35,717 nt of DNA from Dendronalium phyllosphericum CENA369 (GTDB lineage Bacteria > Cyanobacteriota > Cyanobacteriia > Cyanobacteriales > Nostocaceae). Shown one piece after another: positions 1 through 9,001 of this stretch. A program made the translations under genes and the position numbers. The notes beneath the pieces are model-generated. The model was not told the DNA's origin. It made no database searches and was given only the letters and a program-made list of their open reading frames with translations. The DNA lies in assembly GCF_016056275.1 (NCBI RefSeq), contig NZ_JAECZA010000041.1, positions 1-35,717 of the forward strand, written 5' to 3'. The number at the start of each line of letters is the position of its first letter. Position 1 is the first letter of the stretch.

Positions 1-60
1 GGAGCAGGGGGAGATGAGGGAGCAGGGGGAGCAAGGGGAGATAAAACTTCTGCCTTCTGC
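1..60. repeat. Purine-rich low-complexity repeat at left edge
   Basis: The first ~45 bases are tandem variants of GGGGAGCA/GGGAGATGA, followed by a CTGCCTTCTGCCTCC stretch. This kind of purine-rich spacer repeat is common between cyanobacterial genes. A frame open through it (start near 14) would add 28 low-complexity residues to the next protein and is not treated as coding. A related pyrimidine-rich stretch closes the window at 35681-35717 in inverted orientation. Confidence 0.75.
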
Positions 61-97
61 CTCCTACCTTGTGACAACTAACTTAGCACTTAAAATT

Positions 98-997
98 ATG
101 ACAATTATTGCAGGTCAAACGGTACTTTTGACGGGTGCATCACGGGGCATTGGAACGTTTATTGCTCGTGCTTTAGCAAAAGAAAAGGCAACTATAGTTG
201 GTGTTTCGCGATCGCAACAAGGGCTAGACAAGGTAGCGGCTGAAGTCAAAGCTTTAGGAGGCAAGTGGATTGGTATTACCCATGACATCAGTCAGGTGGA
301 AGAGTTGCCAATCCTCGTAAAGGAAATCAATCAGCGTGTAGGTTCTATTGATATTTTAATCAACAATGCAGGTCTAGAAATATACAAAAAGTTTCAAGAT
401 TACTCCACAGCAGAGATGCAGTCTGTATTAACAGTAAACTTGATGTCTGCAATGGAATTATCTCGTTTGCTACTGCCAACAATGTTATGCCAGAGAAGAG
501 GTCACATTGTTAATATTGCTTCTCTGGCTGGTAAAAAAGGATCTCCCTATGACAGCATTTATTCTGCCAGTAAAGCTGGCTTGCTGATGTGGGGTGATTC
601 TTTAAGACAAGAATTGGTAGATACTGGTGTAAAAGTTTCGACTATTTGTCCGGGATATATTTCTGGTCAAGGAATGTTTGCTGATACTGGCGTACCCGCA
701 CCGAGATTAGCGGGTATATCAACGCCAGCAGATGTAGCTAATGCAGTTATACAGGCTATTAAACACAATCAAGCGGAAGCGATCGTTAATCAAGATCCGA
801 TAACAGCAGGTATGACAAAGCTGTTAATGGCACTGTGGCAAATTTTCCCAAAATTTGGAGATACAGTATACCAGTGGATGGAAGTTGCTAAACTCAATCA
901 ATTACGCATCGAAAATCAAATGCAGATTGCGCTGAGAACTAGCGATCGCAAATTGATGGTGACTGCAAAACTAGACACAGAAATAAAAAAGGCATAA
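98..997 (+). CDS. Short-chain dehydrogenase/reductase (SDR family)
   Basis: A classical SDR of 299 residues when read from ATG 98; the longer frame from 14 translates the upstream repeat. The NAD(P)-binding motif TGASRGIG is at residues 12-19, NNAG at 89-92, and the catalytic Ser142-Tyr155-Lys159 set is present (YSASK). The middle is a normal Rossmann domain; the last ~70 residues form an extra helical tail without a recognisable motif. It is the first gene of a uniform plus-strand array that runs to the ABC exporter at 17376. It probably reduces a ketone or oxidises an alcohol on a lipid or polyketide intermediate, but the substrate cannot be read from sequence. The SDR call is firm and the pathway role is inferred from position. 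Confidence 0.9.
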   Translation: MTIIAGQTVLLTGASRGIGTFIARALAKEKATIVGVSRSQQGLDKVAAEVKALGGKWIGITHDISQVEELPILVKEINQRVGSIDILINNAGLEIYKKFQDYSTAEMQSVLTVNLMSAMELSRLLLPTMLCQRRGHIVNIASLAGKKGSPYDSIYSASKAGLLMWGDSLRQELVDTGVKVSTICPGYISGQGMFADTGVPAPRLAGISTPADVANAVIQAIKHNQAEAIVNQDPITAGMTKLLMALWQIFPKFGDTVYQWMEVAKLNQLRIENQMQIALRTSDRKLMVTAKLDTEIKKA

Positions 998-1073
998 ATT
1001 CGTTCTGCCTAGTTGCTTTATTTGTAAAAGATTGTCCCTAAGTCAAATAAACAACAAATGGAAAAAGAAAGCC

Positions 1074-2252
1074 ATGAAGAAAGTATATTTGATGATTTAT
1101 GATTTGGGCGGCGGCCATCGCAGCACTGCTAATGCTTTACAGCAAATTATTGAGAAGCGACATTTACCTTGGGAAATCCATATAGTAGACGTTTTCAAAG
1201 AAATTATTGGAACGATGGCTCCCCACCAAATTTATAATAATTTAATACTCAAAAAACAATGGGCAAAAGTTTTTTCTGAGTTTTTACTAGTTTCTTTATT
1301 TAAGTTACAAATACGCCTTTATCACTTTGCTTGGTTAGCACGTTTGACAAAATACTGGCAACAGCATCAGCCTGACATGGTAGTTTCATTACTACCATAT
1401 GTGAATCGGCTACTTTATGAAAGTTTACAGGCAATATCACCTAGCATTCCCTTTGTTACTCTTCCGATAGATTTGGCAGATTATCCTCCTAATTTCTGGA
1501 TAGAACCACAAAATCAGTTTTTAATCTGTCCTACCGAAAGAATAGTTGAACAAGCCCAAAAATTTGGTTATCAAAAAGAGCAAATTTTCCCTATTTCGGG
1601 AGTGGTAATTAATCCTCGAATGTACGAACCTATTACTGTCAATCGCCAAGTTGAGAGACAACGTTTAGGTTTAGAACCAGATTTGCCTACAGCATTAATC
1701 ATGTTTGGTGGTTACGGCTCAAATACAATGATACAAATTGCTCGGTGTTTAGAGCAGTCATCATTAAAGATACAGCTTATTTTTATTTGTGGCCGCAATG
1801 AAAAACTAGCAGAGATTCTCCGCCATAGTCAGAGTCGCTTGCCTAAGTACGTTGAAAATTTTACCAATGAAATCCCTTATTATATGCATTTGTCTGATTT
1901 CTTCATTGGTAAACCTGGCCCTGGTAGTATGAGCGAGGCTATAACAATGAAGCTACCAGTAATTACAGATTGCAATGCCTTAACACTATTTCAAGAACGG
2001 GCAAATACTGAGTGGCTCGTCAATCATGGGTTTGGCATTGTAGTTGATAATTTTCGCAATATAAATACAGCTGTTGCAGAGCTAATTCAACCTGAAAACT
2101 TAGCTCGCTATCGAGCTAATGTTGCAGCTTACAATAATCGAGCTGTATTTGAAGTTGCTGATATTTTGGAAACAATCCTAGAAAATTCATTCTCTTCAGT
2201 TACTCATTTTTCAAATGTTGACATCTCTAAAAATTTACCCTCGACAGTTTAG
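1074..2252 (+). CDS. Glycosyltransferase, MGDG synthase/MurG-like (GT28 type)
   Basis: A 392-residue GT-B glycosyltransferase. The start is ATG 1074, preceded by a purine-rich AAAGAAAG; a frame from TTG 1032 adds 14 unconserved residues. The N-terminal acceptor-side loop GGGHRS (residues 12-17) resembles that of monogalactosyldiacylglycerol synthases. The C-terminal domain opens with GGYGS (212-216) and carries the nucleotide-sugar site GKPGPGSMSE (279-288, Glu288). Such enzymes work at the inner face of a membrane on lipid acceptors with UDP-sugars. Next to resorcinol-forming genes the likely acceptor is a phenolic lipid, which would match the glycosylated dialkylresorcinols known as bartolosides. 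Donor sugar and acceptor are unknown. A housekeeping galactolipid role is less likely because of the cluster context. Confidence 0.82.
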   Translation: MKKVYLMIYDLGGGHRSTANALQQIIEKRHLPWEIHIVDVFKEIIGTMAPHQIYNNLILKKQWAKVFSEFLLVSLFKLQIRLYHFAWLARLTKYWQQHQPDMVVSLLPYVNRLLYESLQAISPSIPFVTLPIDLADYPPNFWIEPQNQFLICPTERIVEQAQKFGYQKEQIFPISGVVINPRMYEPITVNRQVERQRLGLEPDLPTALIMFGGYGSNTMIQIARCLEQSSLKIQLIFICGRNEKLAEILRHSQSRLPKYVENFTNEIPYYMHLSDFFIGKPGPGSMSEAITMKLPVITDCNALTLFQERANTEWLVNHGFGIVVDNFRNINTAVAELIQPENLARYRANVAAYNNRAVFEVADILETILENSFSSVTHFSNVDISKNLPSTV

Positions 2253-2318
2253 TGCATATTTAAAAGGCTGTCTTTAAGTACTTACTTTACTTAAGCGTTC
2301 ATTGGAATTTGTTCAGTA

Positions 2319-4628
2319 ATGAGTGTAGAGCAAAAAGTCATGAAGAAAACAGTATGTGTAACTGGGGGAAGTGGTGGTATAGGTCAAAACTTATTGAAAT
2401 ATTTATTGGAGAGTTTTCACGTCAAGGCTCTTTTTAGAAAAGAAAGTGCTACGACTGATAAATGGAAACAACAAGGATGTCAAATCATTTTGGGCGATTT
2501 AGCAAATGAAGAATCGCTGATGAATTTGGTTGCTGAAACTGAATTTGTTTTTCACTGTGCAGCACTTACAAGTGGTTTGTCATTACAAGAAGTACATGAA
2601 GTTAATGTCGAGGGAACTCGGAGGCTGGCACTAGCAGCTGCAAAATCAGGCTGTAAAAGATTTATACACCTCAGCTCTATAGCTGTATATACTGGTGCAG
2701 AATTTGCGAAAAAAGTTTATTCAGAGAAGGTGCAAGTTAGAGAAGATTCAACAATGGAGTTATACTGCCTGACGAAGTTACGTGCTGAAATAGTATTAAA
2801 AAAAATTAGTCAAAAATACAATTTAGAATATGTAATCTTGCGTCCTACCTGCGTTTATGGTCCAGCAGTAAATTCCTATACTATGGCACCTTTTAATATG
2901 ATTAAAAAAGGTTTACCAATACTTTTAGGAGATGGGGAAGGACTGCTAGATGTTGTATATGTCGATGATGTTGTTAGAGCTATGCTAATAGCAGCTAACT
3001 CTACTAAAGCCAATGGAGAAATATTTAATGTAGGAGGAGAACTCATAACTTGTAAAGAACTATATTCTTATTATGGTCGGATGCTACAACGACCTGTTAG
3101 ACATATTTCTCAAGGAATGGCAAATATTCTAGCGAACATCGCCAAAATATATAATAGGGAACTAGGAAAAAGTATCAAATGGTATTTAGAAATTTACGAA
3201 CATTCAAAAGAATATCCATCCACAAAAGCAAAAGCAATATTAGATTATACTCCACAATTTTCTTTAACAGTAGGGATGTTAAAGACAGAATTGTGGCTTC
3301 AGAATAAGCACTATCTTCCTGCAAAACGTTATATTTTTAGAAATGCACATTTTCTTTACAATTTCTATCCCTATGCAGCAGTTCGCCCGACTACAGAAAA
3401 AGAAATAGTTCAAATAATTCAAGAAGCAGCCCAACAAGGTCTGAAGGTGAAAGCTATAGGGAGTATACATTCTTATATTCCGATACCAACGACAGAAGGT
3501 GTGTGTATAGTTCTGGATAAATATAAAAATGTGATAAATATTCAAGGTTCTTTAGTAACTGTACAAGCAGGAATGAAGCTTAAAGAACTCAATGAAATTT
3601 TAGCAAAACATAACTTAGCATTACCTATAATCGGAGCAGTTGACGAACAAACAGTCTCTGGAGCTATTGCTACAGGCACTCATGGTTGTTCCCTCTTCCA
3701 TAAAAGTTTAAGTGGTTATGTACATAGTTTGAGAATAATTCGCGCCGATGGCAGTGTTTTAGAATTAGATTGCTTACAAGAAATTTTTAATGCAGTCGTC
3801 ATTTCAATGGGATTGTTAGGAGTAGTTTCTACTGTCACATTCAAGTGTATTCCAGCATTTTCTTTACAATCCAAGAAGTATAGTTTGCCAATAGATGTTC
3901 TACTGCAAAGATTTAACGAGCTTCATCAAAATAATATGTATGTAGATATTAAATATGTACCTATTACGGATAATGCTCAGGTTTTATTAATAAATCCAGC
4001 TGTAGAAGCAGTGAATAAAAATGAAGAATGTCATCCGGCTGAAATTAACAAAATGAAGCAGAGATTAGAAACTTTTATTCTTAAATTAACACTGTATATT
4101 TTTCATTATTCCAGATGGAATAGGCTTTATCGATGGATTGTCAAACAATATGAGGCAACAACATACGTTTGCCCATCGGGTCGAAGCGACTTTGTACTGA
4201 CCAATTTTGAACGCACGAAGTACGATCCATTTCCCATGCCTAACATGGAAATTGCTATTCCATATTCACAAGCCTGTGCTGCGATCGCGGTGCTGCGAAA
4301 TCATTTTCAGACAACTCAAAAATTCCCTGGTGTTTACGTCCATATTCGTTGTGCTGCGAAAGAAGATTTTTGGTTAAGTCCTTCTGGTGGGCAAGCTATC
4401 TGCTGGTTAGACTTTTGGGAATATCCTTACACAGGTCAATTTTTTCAAGAAATGATGGAACTACTAAAGCCATTCAATTTTCGTTGTCACTGGGGTAAGG
4501 AAATATCTGTAGACCGAGAGTACTTAAAAGGACAATATAAAAAGTGGTATGACTTTATTCAGCTGCGCCAAGAGTGGGACTCTCAAAGAATGTTTTCTAA
4601 TCCTTATTTAGACAAATTTTTTACTTAG
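2319..4628 (+). CDS. Fusion: NAD-dependent epimerase/dehydratase + FAD aldonolactone-oxidase-like domain
   Basis: Two enzymes in one 769-residue chain. Residues ~8-320 are an extended SDR: TGGSGGIG at 15-22 and catalytic YxxxK at Tyr149/Lys153, as in sugar epimerases and 3-beta-HSD-like enzymes. Residues ~335-769 are a VAO-type flavoprotein: GSIHS at 381-385, where His384 sits at the place of the covalent FAD histidine in alditol and aldonolactone oxidases, TGTHG at 452-456, and the family hallmark HWGK at 724-727 near the C-terminus. No stop or frameshift separates the halves. Starts at 2319 and 2340 are both possible. The order suggests sequential epimerisation/reduction and oxidation of one sugar or alcohol, perhaps the group added by the upstream glycosyltransferase. 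That role is inference; the domain assignments are strong. Confidence 0.85.
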   Translation: MSVEQKVMKKTVCVTGGSGGIGQNLLKYLLESFHVKALFRKESATTDKWKQQGCQIILGDLANEESLMNLVAETEFVFHCAALTSGLSLQEVHEVNVEGTRRLALAAAKSGCKRFIHLSSIAVYTGAEFAKKVYSEKVQVREDSTMELYCLTKLRAEIVLKKISQKYNLEYVILRPTCVYGPAVNSYTMAPFNMIKKGLPILLGDGEGLLDVVYVDDVVRAMLIAANSTKANGEIFNVGGELITCKELYSYYGRMLQRPVRHISQGMANILANIAKIYNRELGKSIKWYLEIYEHSKEYPSTKAKAILDYTPQFSLTVGMLKTELWLQNKHYLPAKRYIFRNAHFLYNFYPYAAVRPTTEKEIVQIIQEAAQQGLKVKAIGSIHSYIPIPTTEGVCIVLDKYKNVINIQGSLVTVQAGMKLKELNEILAKHNLALPIIGAVDEQTVSGAIATGTHGCSLFHKSLSGYVHSLRIIRADGSVLELDCLQEIFNAVVISMGLLGVVSTVTFKCIPAFSLQSKKYSLPIDVLLQRFNELHQNNMYVDIKYVPITDNAQVLLINPAVEAVNKNEECHPAEINKMKQRLETFILKLTLYIFHYSRWNRLYRWIVKQYEATTYVCPSGRSDFVLTNFERTKYDPFPMPNMEIAIPYSQACAAIAVLRNHFQTTQKFPGVYVHIRCAAKEDFWLSPSGGQAICWLDFWEYPYTGQFFQEMMELLKPFNFRCHWGKEISVDREYLKGQYKKWYDFIQLRQEWDSQRMFSNPYLDKFFT

Positions 4629-4732
4629 AAACTAACCTGCTAGTACCGCTACGCGGAATTCAAAATTAAAAATAGTTAATTTACTTCCGCATTGCTGTAC
4701 TAATAATTTACCTTGAATTTTGGCTTAAAGTC

Positions 4733-5647
4733 ATGAAACGCGTACTGATAATTTATTACTCACAGTCGGGAGATGTAACTCGCGCAGTTGAATCTTTGAC
4801 TAAATGTCTCAAGACACCAGAAATCCAGCTTTCCTGGGAGTGTATTAAACCAAAAGCCGATTATCCTTATCCTTGGAGTTTATATAAGTTTTTTGATGTC
4901 TTTCCAGAATGCATTAATGGAGAACATCCAGAAATTTTTCCTCCAAAATTCAATCACAATTATACATTTGATTTAGTTATTATTGCTTATCAAGTTTGGT
5001 TTTTAGCTCCATCATTACCAATTCAGGGCTTTCTCAAATCCGAGTATGCAAAAGTTTTGCAAAATACCAAAATAATCACTTTAGTAGTCAGTCGAAATAT
5101 GTGGCACTCTGCCTCAGAAACTATGAAAAAAATGATTGCTGAAGTCGGAGGTATTCATATTGATAATGTAGTTGTAACTCACCAAGGGCCGCCTTTAGCT
5201 ACCTTTATTACCACTCCCTGGTCGCTGTTGACGGGGAGAAAAAACAGATTATTAGGAGCATTACCTCCTGCTGGGGTCAAAGATGAAGATATTGACGCAC
5301 TATCAATATTTGGGGAGCGAATAGCGAATCATCTCACAAAAACTGATTGTTCTCATCATTCGATGCTTGCAGGACTTGGAACTGTGGAAGTCAATCAACG
5401 TTATATCATTCCAGAACTGATTGGACGAGTAATATATCATCCTTGGGCAAAAATAGCTCGTTTTTTTGGTCAACAAGGAAGCTGGAGCAGATTACCCATA
5501 ATTTGCCTATTTGCAGTTCATCTATTATTTGCTATTCCAATTGTTTTAATAGTTTCCAATCTTATTCAATTTCTCTTTGCTCCACTTATTCATAAAAAAA
5601 TAGCGTCTTATGTCGAACTTCTAAAATCCCCAATCAGTGTGGGTTAA
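4733..5647 (+). CDS. darA-like: DarA-like dialkylresorcinol biosynthesis protein (flavodoxin fold)
   Basis: A 304-residue protein. It starts with a flavodoxin phosphate loop (IIYYSQSGDV, residues 6-15) and continues with KPKADYPYPWSLYKFFDVFP, the pattern I associate with DarA of bacterial dialkylresorcinol and flexirubin clusters and with BrtC of the bartoloside cluster. In those pathways DarA is the FMN-dependent partner that aromatises the cyclohexanedione made by DarB. The C-terminus has a long hydrophobic segment (about residues 254-284), so membrane attachment is likely. It lies directly before a DarB-like ketosynthase, with ~60 bases between them, the diagnostic gene pair. Family recognition is from memory and motif; the exact reaction in this strain is inferred. 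Confidence 0.8.
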   Translation: MKRVLIIYYSQSGDVTRAVESLTKCLKTPEIQLSWECIKPKADYPYPWSLYKFFDVFPECINGEHPEIFPPKFNHNYTFDLVIIAYQVWFLAPSLPIQGFLKSEYAKVLQNTKIITLVVSRNMWHSASETMKKMIAEVGGIHIDNVVVTHQGPPLATFITTPWSLLTGRKNRLLGALPPAGVKDEDIDALSIFGERIANHLTKTDCSHHSMLAGLGTVEVNQRYIIPELIGRVIYHPWAKIARFFGQQGSWSRLPIICLFAVHLLFAIPIVLIVSNLIQFLFAPLIHKKIASYVELLKSPISVG

Positions 5648-5696
5648 AAGACGAGATAAACTTATTGTTTGCTAGGGTCTAGTTCTTAGTTTGTAT

Positions 5697-5700
5697 GGAG
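5697..5700 (+). promoter_or_regulatory. Ribosome binding site deciding the ketosynthase start
   Basis: GGAG lies 3 bases before ATG 5704 and 6 bases before the in-frame ATG 5707. The second spacing is the usual one, so 5707 is preferred. Confidence 0.55.
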
Positions 5701-5706
5701 TAAATG

Positions 5707-6858
5707 ATGGTTACAGCATACATTACAGGAATCGAAGTTGTTCTACCTAACAAATCAGTGAATAATCAGGAGCTAGAAAATGTTCTTGGATTAATCAATG
5801 AAAAGCCCTCTCGGTCTAAAAACCGAATTTTAAAAAATAACGGTATAACATCTCGATATTATGCAATAGATCCGCAGACTGGCAAACCGAGTCATACCAA
5901 TGCACAATTAACCGCAGAAGCAGTCCGGACTCTTTCTAGAAACTCTCATTTTCCATTAGAGGAAATTGATTGTTTAGTTTGTGGTACATCTTCTCCAGAT
6001 CAGCTAATTCCTAACCATGCTCTGATGGTACATGGGGAGCTTGGATGTCCTCCCTGTGAGGTTGTAGCTACAATTGGTGTTTGTTGCTCAGGGATGACTG
6101 CCTTCAAGTACGGTTATATGAGCGTGTCTTCTGGTTTGAGCAAAAATGCTGTAACCACAGGTTCAGAAGTTGCATCAAGTGCATTTAGAGGAGTTTATTT
6201 TCAACCAGAAATAGAAGCAAAAATCCAGGATTTAGAAGCTAAACCGATTATAGGTTTCGAAAAAGACTTTTTAAGGTGGATGCTTTCTGATGCCTCCGCG
6301 GCTGTGTTGATAACAGATACTCCTCGTTCTGATGGCATTTCACTCAGAATAGAATGGGTTGAGATCGTATCTTTTGCTAATGAACTAGAAACTTGTATGT
6401 ATGCAGGAGCTATTAAAAAAGCCGATGGTTCTTTACAAGGCTGGCGAGCGGCTGAAAATCCCCAAGAAGTATGGCAGGAGAGTTATTGGGCTTTAAAGCA
6501 GGATGTCAAAGTATTGGGGGAAAATATAATTTCCTATGGAATTCAAAAAGGCTTTGCACAAATCCGAGATAAATATAACCTCAAACCAAATGATATCACT
6601 TGGTATTTGCCTCATTATTCATCAGAACATTTTAAGCAACCATTATACGACGATTTAGTAGAAATTGGATTTGAGATTACATTTGATAAATGGTTTACTA
6701 ATTTACCCTACAAAGGTAATACAGGTTCAGCTTCTATCTTTGTGATGTTAGAGGAATTGATGTCATCAGGGAAACTCGAACGAGGCGATCGCATATTTTG
6801 TTTAATTCCCGAAAGCGCTAGATTTCTGTATGCTTATATGCTTTTGACTGCTGTTTAA
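5707..6858 (+). CDS. darB-like: DarB-like 3-oxoacyl-ACP synthase III (dialkylresorcinol ketosynthase/cyclase)
   Basis: A 383-residue thiolase-fold ketosynthase. The nucleophile is Cys127 in VCCSG, the other two catalytic residues are His303 (YLPHYSSEH) and Asn338 (KGNTGSAS), giving the Cys-His-Asn triad of FabH-type enzymes. It is longer than FabH (~320 residues), as DarB and BrtD proteins are. DarB condenses two beta-oxo or fatty acyl thioesters and cyclises them to a 2,5-dialkylcyclohexane-1,3-dione, which DarA aromatises to a dialkylresorcinol. Placement right after the DarA-like gene and before a CylK-like gene supports this rather than housekeeping fatty acid initiation. No acyl carrier protein accompanies it in the window, so the acyl donors must be supplied elsewhere. 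Confidence 0.85.
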   Translation: MVTAYITGIEVVLPNKSVNNQELENVLGLINEKPSRSKNRILKNNGITSRYYAIDPQTGKPSHTNAQLTAEAVRTLSRNSHFPLEEIDCLVCGTSSPDQLIPNHALMVHGELGCPPCEVVATIGVCCSGMTAFKYGYMSVSSGLSKNAVTTGSEVASSAFRGVYFQPEIEAKIQDLEAKPIIGFEKDFLRWMLSDASAAVLITDTPRSDGISLRIEWVEIVSFANELETCMYAGAIKKADGSLQGWRAAENPQEVWQESYWALKQDVKVLGENIISYGIQKGFAQIRDKYNLKPNDITWYLPHYSSEHFKQPLYDDLVEIGFEITFDKWFTNLPYKGNTGSASIFVMLEELMSSGKLERGDRIFCLIPESARFLYAYMLLTAV

Positions 6859-6920
6859 TTCTCACTATTTTTGGCAAATAACTAGTTTCTAAATGTAAGT
6901 CAAACTCCAAGTTTCAACAG

Positions 6921-8699
6921 ATGGAAAATCAGCTGACTCAATCAGAAAATGACATCAATGCGACATTTTTAAGAGTTTTAAATGTCAGCACACCTGGTAG
7001 TGACTTACTCTTTCCTAGTCAAGACAGCCAATTGATGTGGGGTCGCTCTGGAAACGATCTTTTTGTTGGTTCTAACTTGAGTCATAATTCCAAGCAACCG
7101 CAAATTGATATTATGCTGGGTGATGCGGACTTTATGGGAGCAGCAGAGGGCAGTCAGCTTAATTGGAGTGACAAATTTATTCTTGGTGATTGGCAACAGC
7201 CATATTATACCGATCCAAAAGAACTCAACTTTGGTTTAAATCAATTTGCCTTAATTTTAGACTTCGACTCCAAGCAAGATATCATTCAGCTACATGGCAT
7301 CTCGAAAGACTACCAACTAGTAGAATCCACCTTGGGAACAGCGATATTTTGGCAGCAGGGAACTGTATCTGACCTGATTGCCGTTTTGCCTGGAATTAAT
7401 CATTTAAATCTTCAAGGTGACTACTTTCAGTACGAGGGTTACACACCACCAAAACCAGTACAAGGGAAGATTCAGCAATTAGGATCTATCGGTACTGATT
7501 TATCTACAAGTTCAGCCACAGATGCTTTCAGCAATTTATATATAGCGGGAGCGACTAATGGTTCTTTAGCAGGATTAAATGCTGGGTTTAATGATGCTTG
7601 GGTGGTTAAGTATGACAGTAATGGTAAGCAGCAGTGGATAAAGCAATTTGGGACTTCTAGTAGTGATTTTGCTACTAGCATTGCCACCGATAATAAAGGT
7701 GACTTTTACTTGCTGGGAATGACTAAAGGCGATTTAGCAGCAGCCAATCAAGGAACAGAAAATTATGATGTTTGGGTAGCCAAGTATGACAGCAATGGCA
7801 ATCAACAGTGGATAAAACAGTTTGGGAACGAGCTTACCGATGCTTCCTTTAGCATGAAAGTCGATGATAATGGTAATCTCTACATCTCAGGATTCAGTAT
7901 TAAGCAACAGCAGCAAGGACTATTTTTTCAGCCTGGTGTTTTAGCGGACGATCCTTGGATAACCAAGTATGACACCAATGGCAACCAGCAATGGTTTCAA
8001 ACCTTTGGTAGTCCTGACTATGACGAAGCTTATAGTATTGCTCTGAGTAATGATGGCAGTATTTACACTACAGGATGGACTGTAGGCGACTTGGGGGGAA
8101 AGAATGCTGGGCTGTATGATGTCTGGATTACCAAGCATGACAATAATGGTCAGTTGCAGTGGACTCGCCAGTTTGGCACTCAAGATTATGAATTTCCGAA
8201 AGCGATTGACACAGATAGTCAGGGTAATGTCTACATCACAGGATGGACTTTAGGTGACTTGGGGGGAAAGAATGCTGGGTCTGATGATGCTTGGCTTGCC
8301 AAGTATGACAGCAACGGGAACCAGCTATGGATAAAACAGTTTGGCACTAGCGGTGATGATGCCTCCTTAAGTATGAAAGTTGATGGCGATCGCAATATCT
8401 TTCTAGCGGGATATATCAACAACGATTTAGGCGAAAAGAATGCTGGAGCTGATGATGCTTGGGTGACTAAGTACGACAGCAATGGCAATCAGTTGTGGAG
8501 TCAACAATTTGGAACCTCTAAGTTTGATGCCGCTACCAATGTTACCTCAGACAACATTGGTAATGTCTATGTTACAGGAATTACTGATGGCTCTCTAGGG
8601 GATACTAATGCTGGTTCTGTGGATAGCTGGATAGCTAAACTTGACTCCCACTCAGGAGTTCTAGAAGACTTTGATCGTAACCGAATGGCATTAAGTTAA
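6921..8699 (+). CDS. cylK-like: CylK/BrtB-like alkylating enzyme, seven-bladed propeller
   Basis: A 592-residue protein with an N-terminal ~170-residue domain holding RTX-like turns (PGSDLL, GRSGNDLF), then seven SBBP-type blades. The seven blade strands read DAWVVKYD, DVWVAKYD, DPWITKYD, DVWITKHD, DAWLAKYD, DAWVTKYD and DSWIAKLD; blade three carries an insertion of ~12 residues. This architecture is that of CylK (Friedel-Crafts alkylation of resorcinols with secondary alkyl chlorides in cylindrocyclophane assembly) and BrtB (ester formation from alkyl chlorides in bartoloside assembly). It lacks a signal peptide and any C-terminal RTX block, so a cytosolic enzyme is expected. Its setting between DarB-like and halogenase-like genes makes this far more likely than a generic SBBP repeat protein. 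Carbon versus oxygen alkylation cannot be decided by eye. Confidence 0.82.
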   Translation: MENQLTQSENDINATFLRVLNVSTPGSDLLFPSQDSQLMWGRSGNDLFVGSNLSHNSKQPQIDIMLGDADFMGAAEGSQLNWSDKFILGDWQQPYYTDPKELNFGLNQFALILDFDSKQDIIQLHGISKDYQLVESTLGTAIFWQQGTVSDLIAVLPGINHLNLQGDYFQYEGYTPPKPVQGKIQQLGSIGTDLSTSSATDAFSNLYIAGATNGSLAGLNAGFNDAWVVKYDSNGKQQWIKQFGTSSSDFATSIATDNKGDFYLLGMTKGDLAAANQGTENYDVWVAKYDSNGNQQWIKQFGNELTDASFSMKVDDNGNLYISGFSIKQQQQGLFFQPGVLADDPWITKYDTNGNQQWFQTFGSPDYDEAYSIALSNDGSIYTTGWTVGDLGGKNAGLYDVWITKHDNNGQLQWTRQFGTQDYEFPKAIDTDSQGNVYITGWTLGDLGGKNAGSDDAWLAKYDSNGNQLWIKQFGTSGDDASLSMKVDGDRNIFLAGYINNDLGEKNAGADDAWVTKYDSNGNQLWSQQFGTSKFDAATNVTSDNIGNVYVTGITDGSLGDTNAGSVDSWIAKLDSHSGVLEDFDRNRMALS

Positions 8700-9001
8700 T
8701 CGCAAACCACCAATCTAACTGGCTTTGGGGTATGGGGTGTGGGGTGTAGGGTGTGGGGACTTAAGAAGATGTTTTTTCTTTGACGCAACTAAAATTCAAT
8801 TTTGTTAAACACTACACCCACTCAGCCACCCCCTACACCCTGCCAAAAGCGAGGTTTCACATGAGTCTTAGTGCTATTCAAGCATAACCCTCTAACTAAC
8901 TGAAAGTGCACTCGTGCTGTAGATGATTTTTCAACATGAATGAGCCGCGTTTCTTCCTTGTTACCTTGCCTAAATAGATAATTTATTTTGTACGACTACT
9001 T
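8700..9001. repeat. Spacer with inverted G-rich/C-rich repeats
   Basis: A 302-base gap. A G-rich arm of GGGGTGT/AGGGTGT units (8727-8758) and a C-rich arm (8811-8843) are complementary in composition and could fold over the ~50 bases between them. The same type of paired arms recurs at 32202-32372. The remaining ~160 bases before the halogenase start hold no gene I can support and presumably carry its promoter. Confidence 0.6.

Noticed and set aside
14-97. N-terminal extension of the first dehydrogenase
   Set aside because: The extra 28 codons translate a purine-rich repeat; the Rossmann motif is correctly placed from ATG 98.
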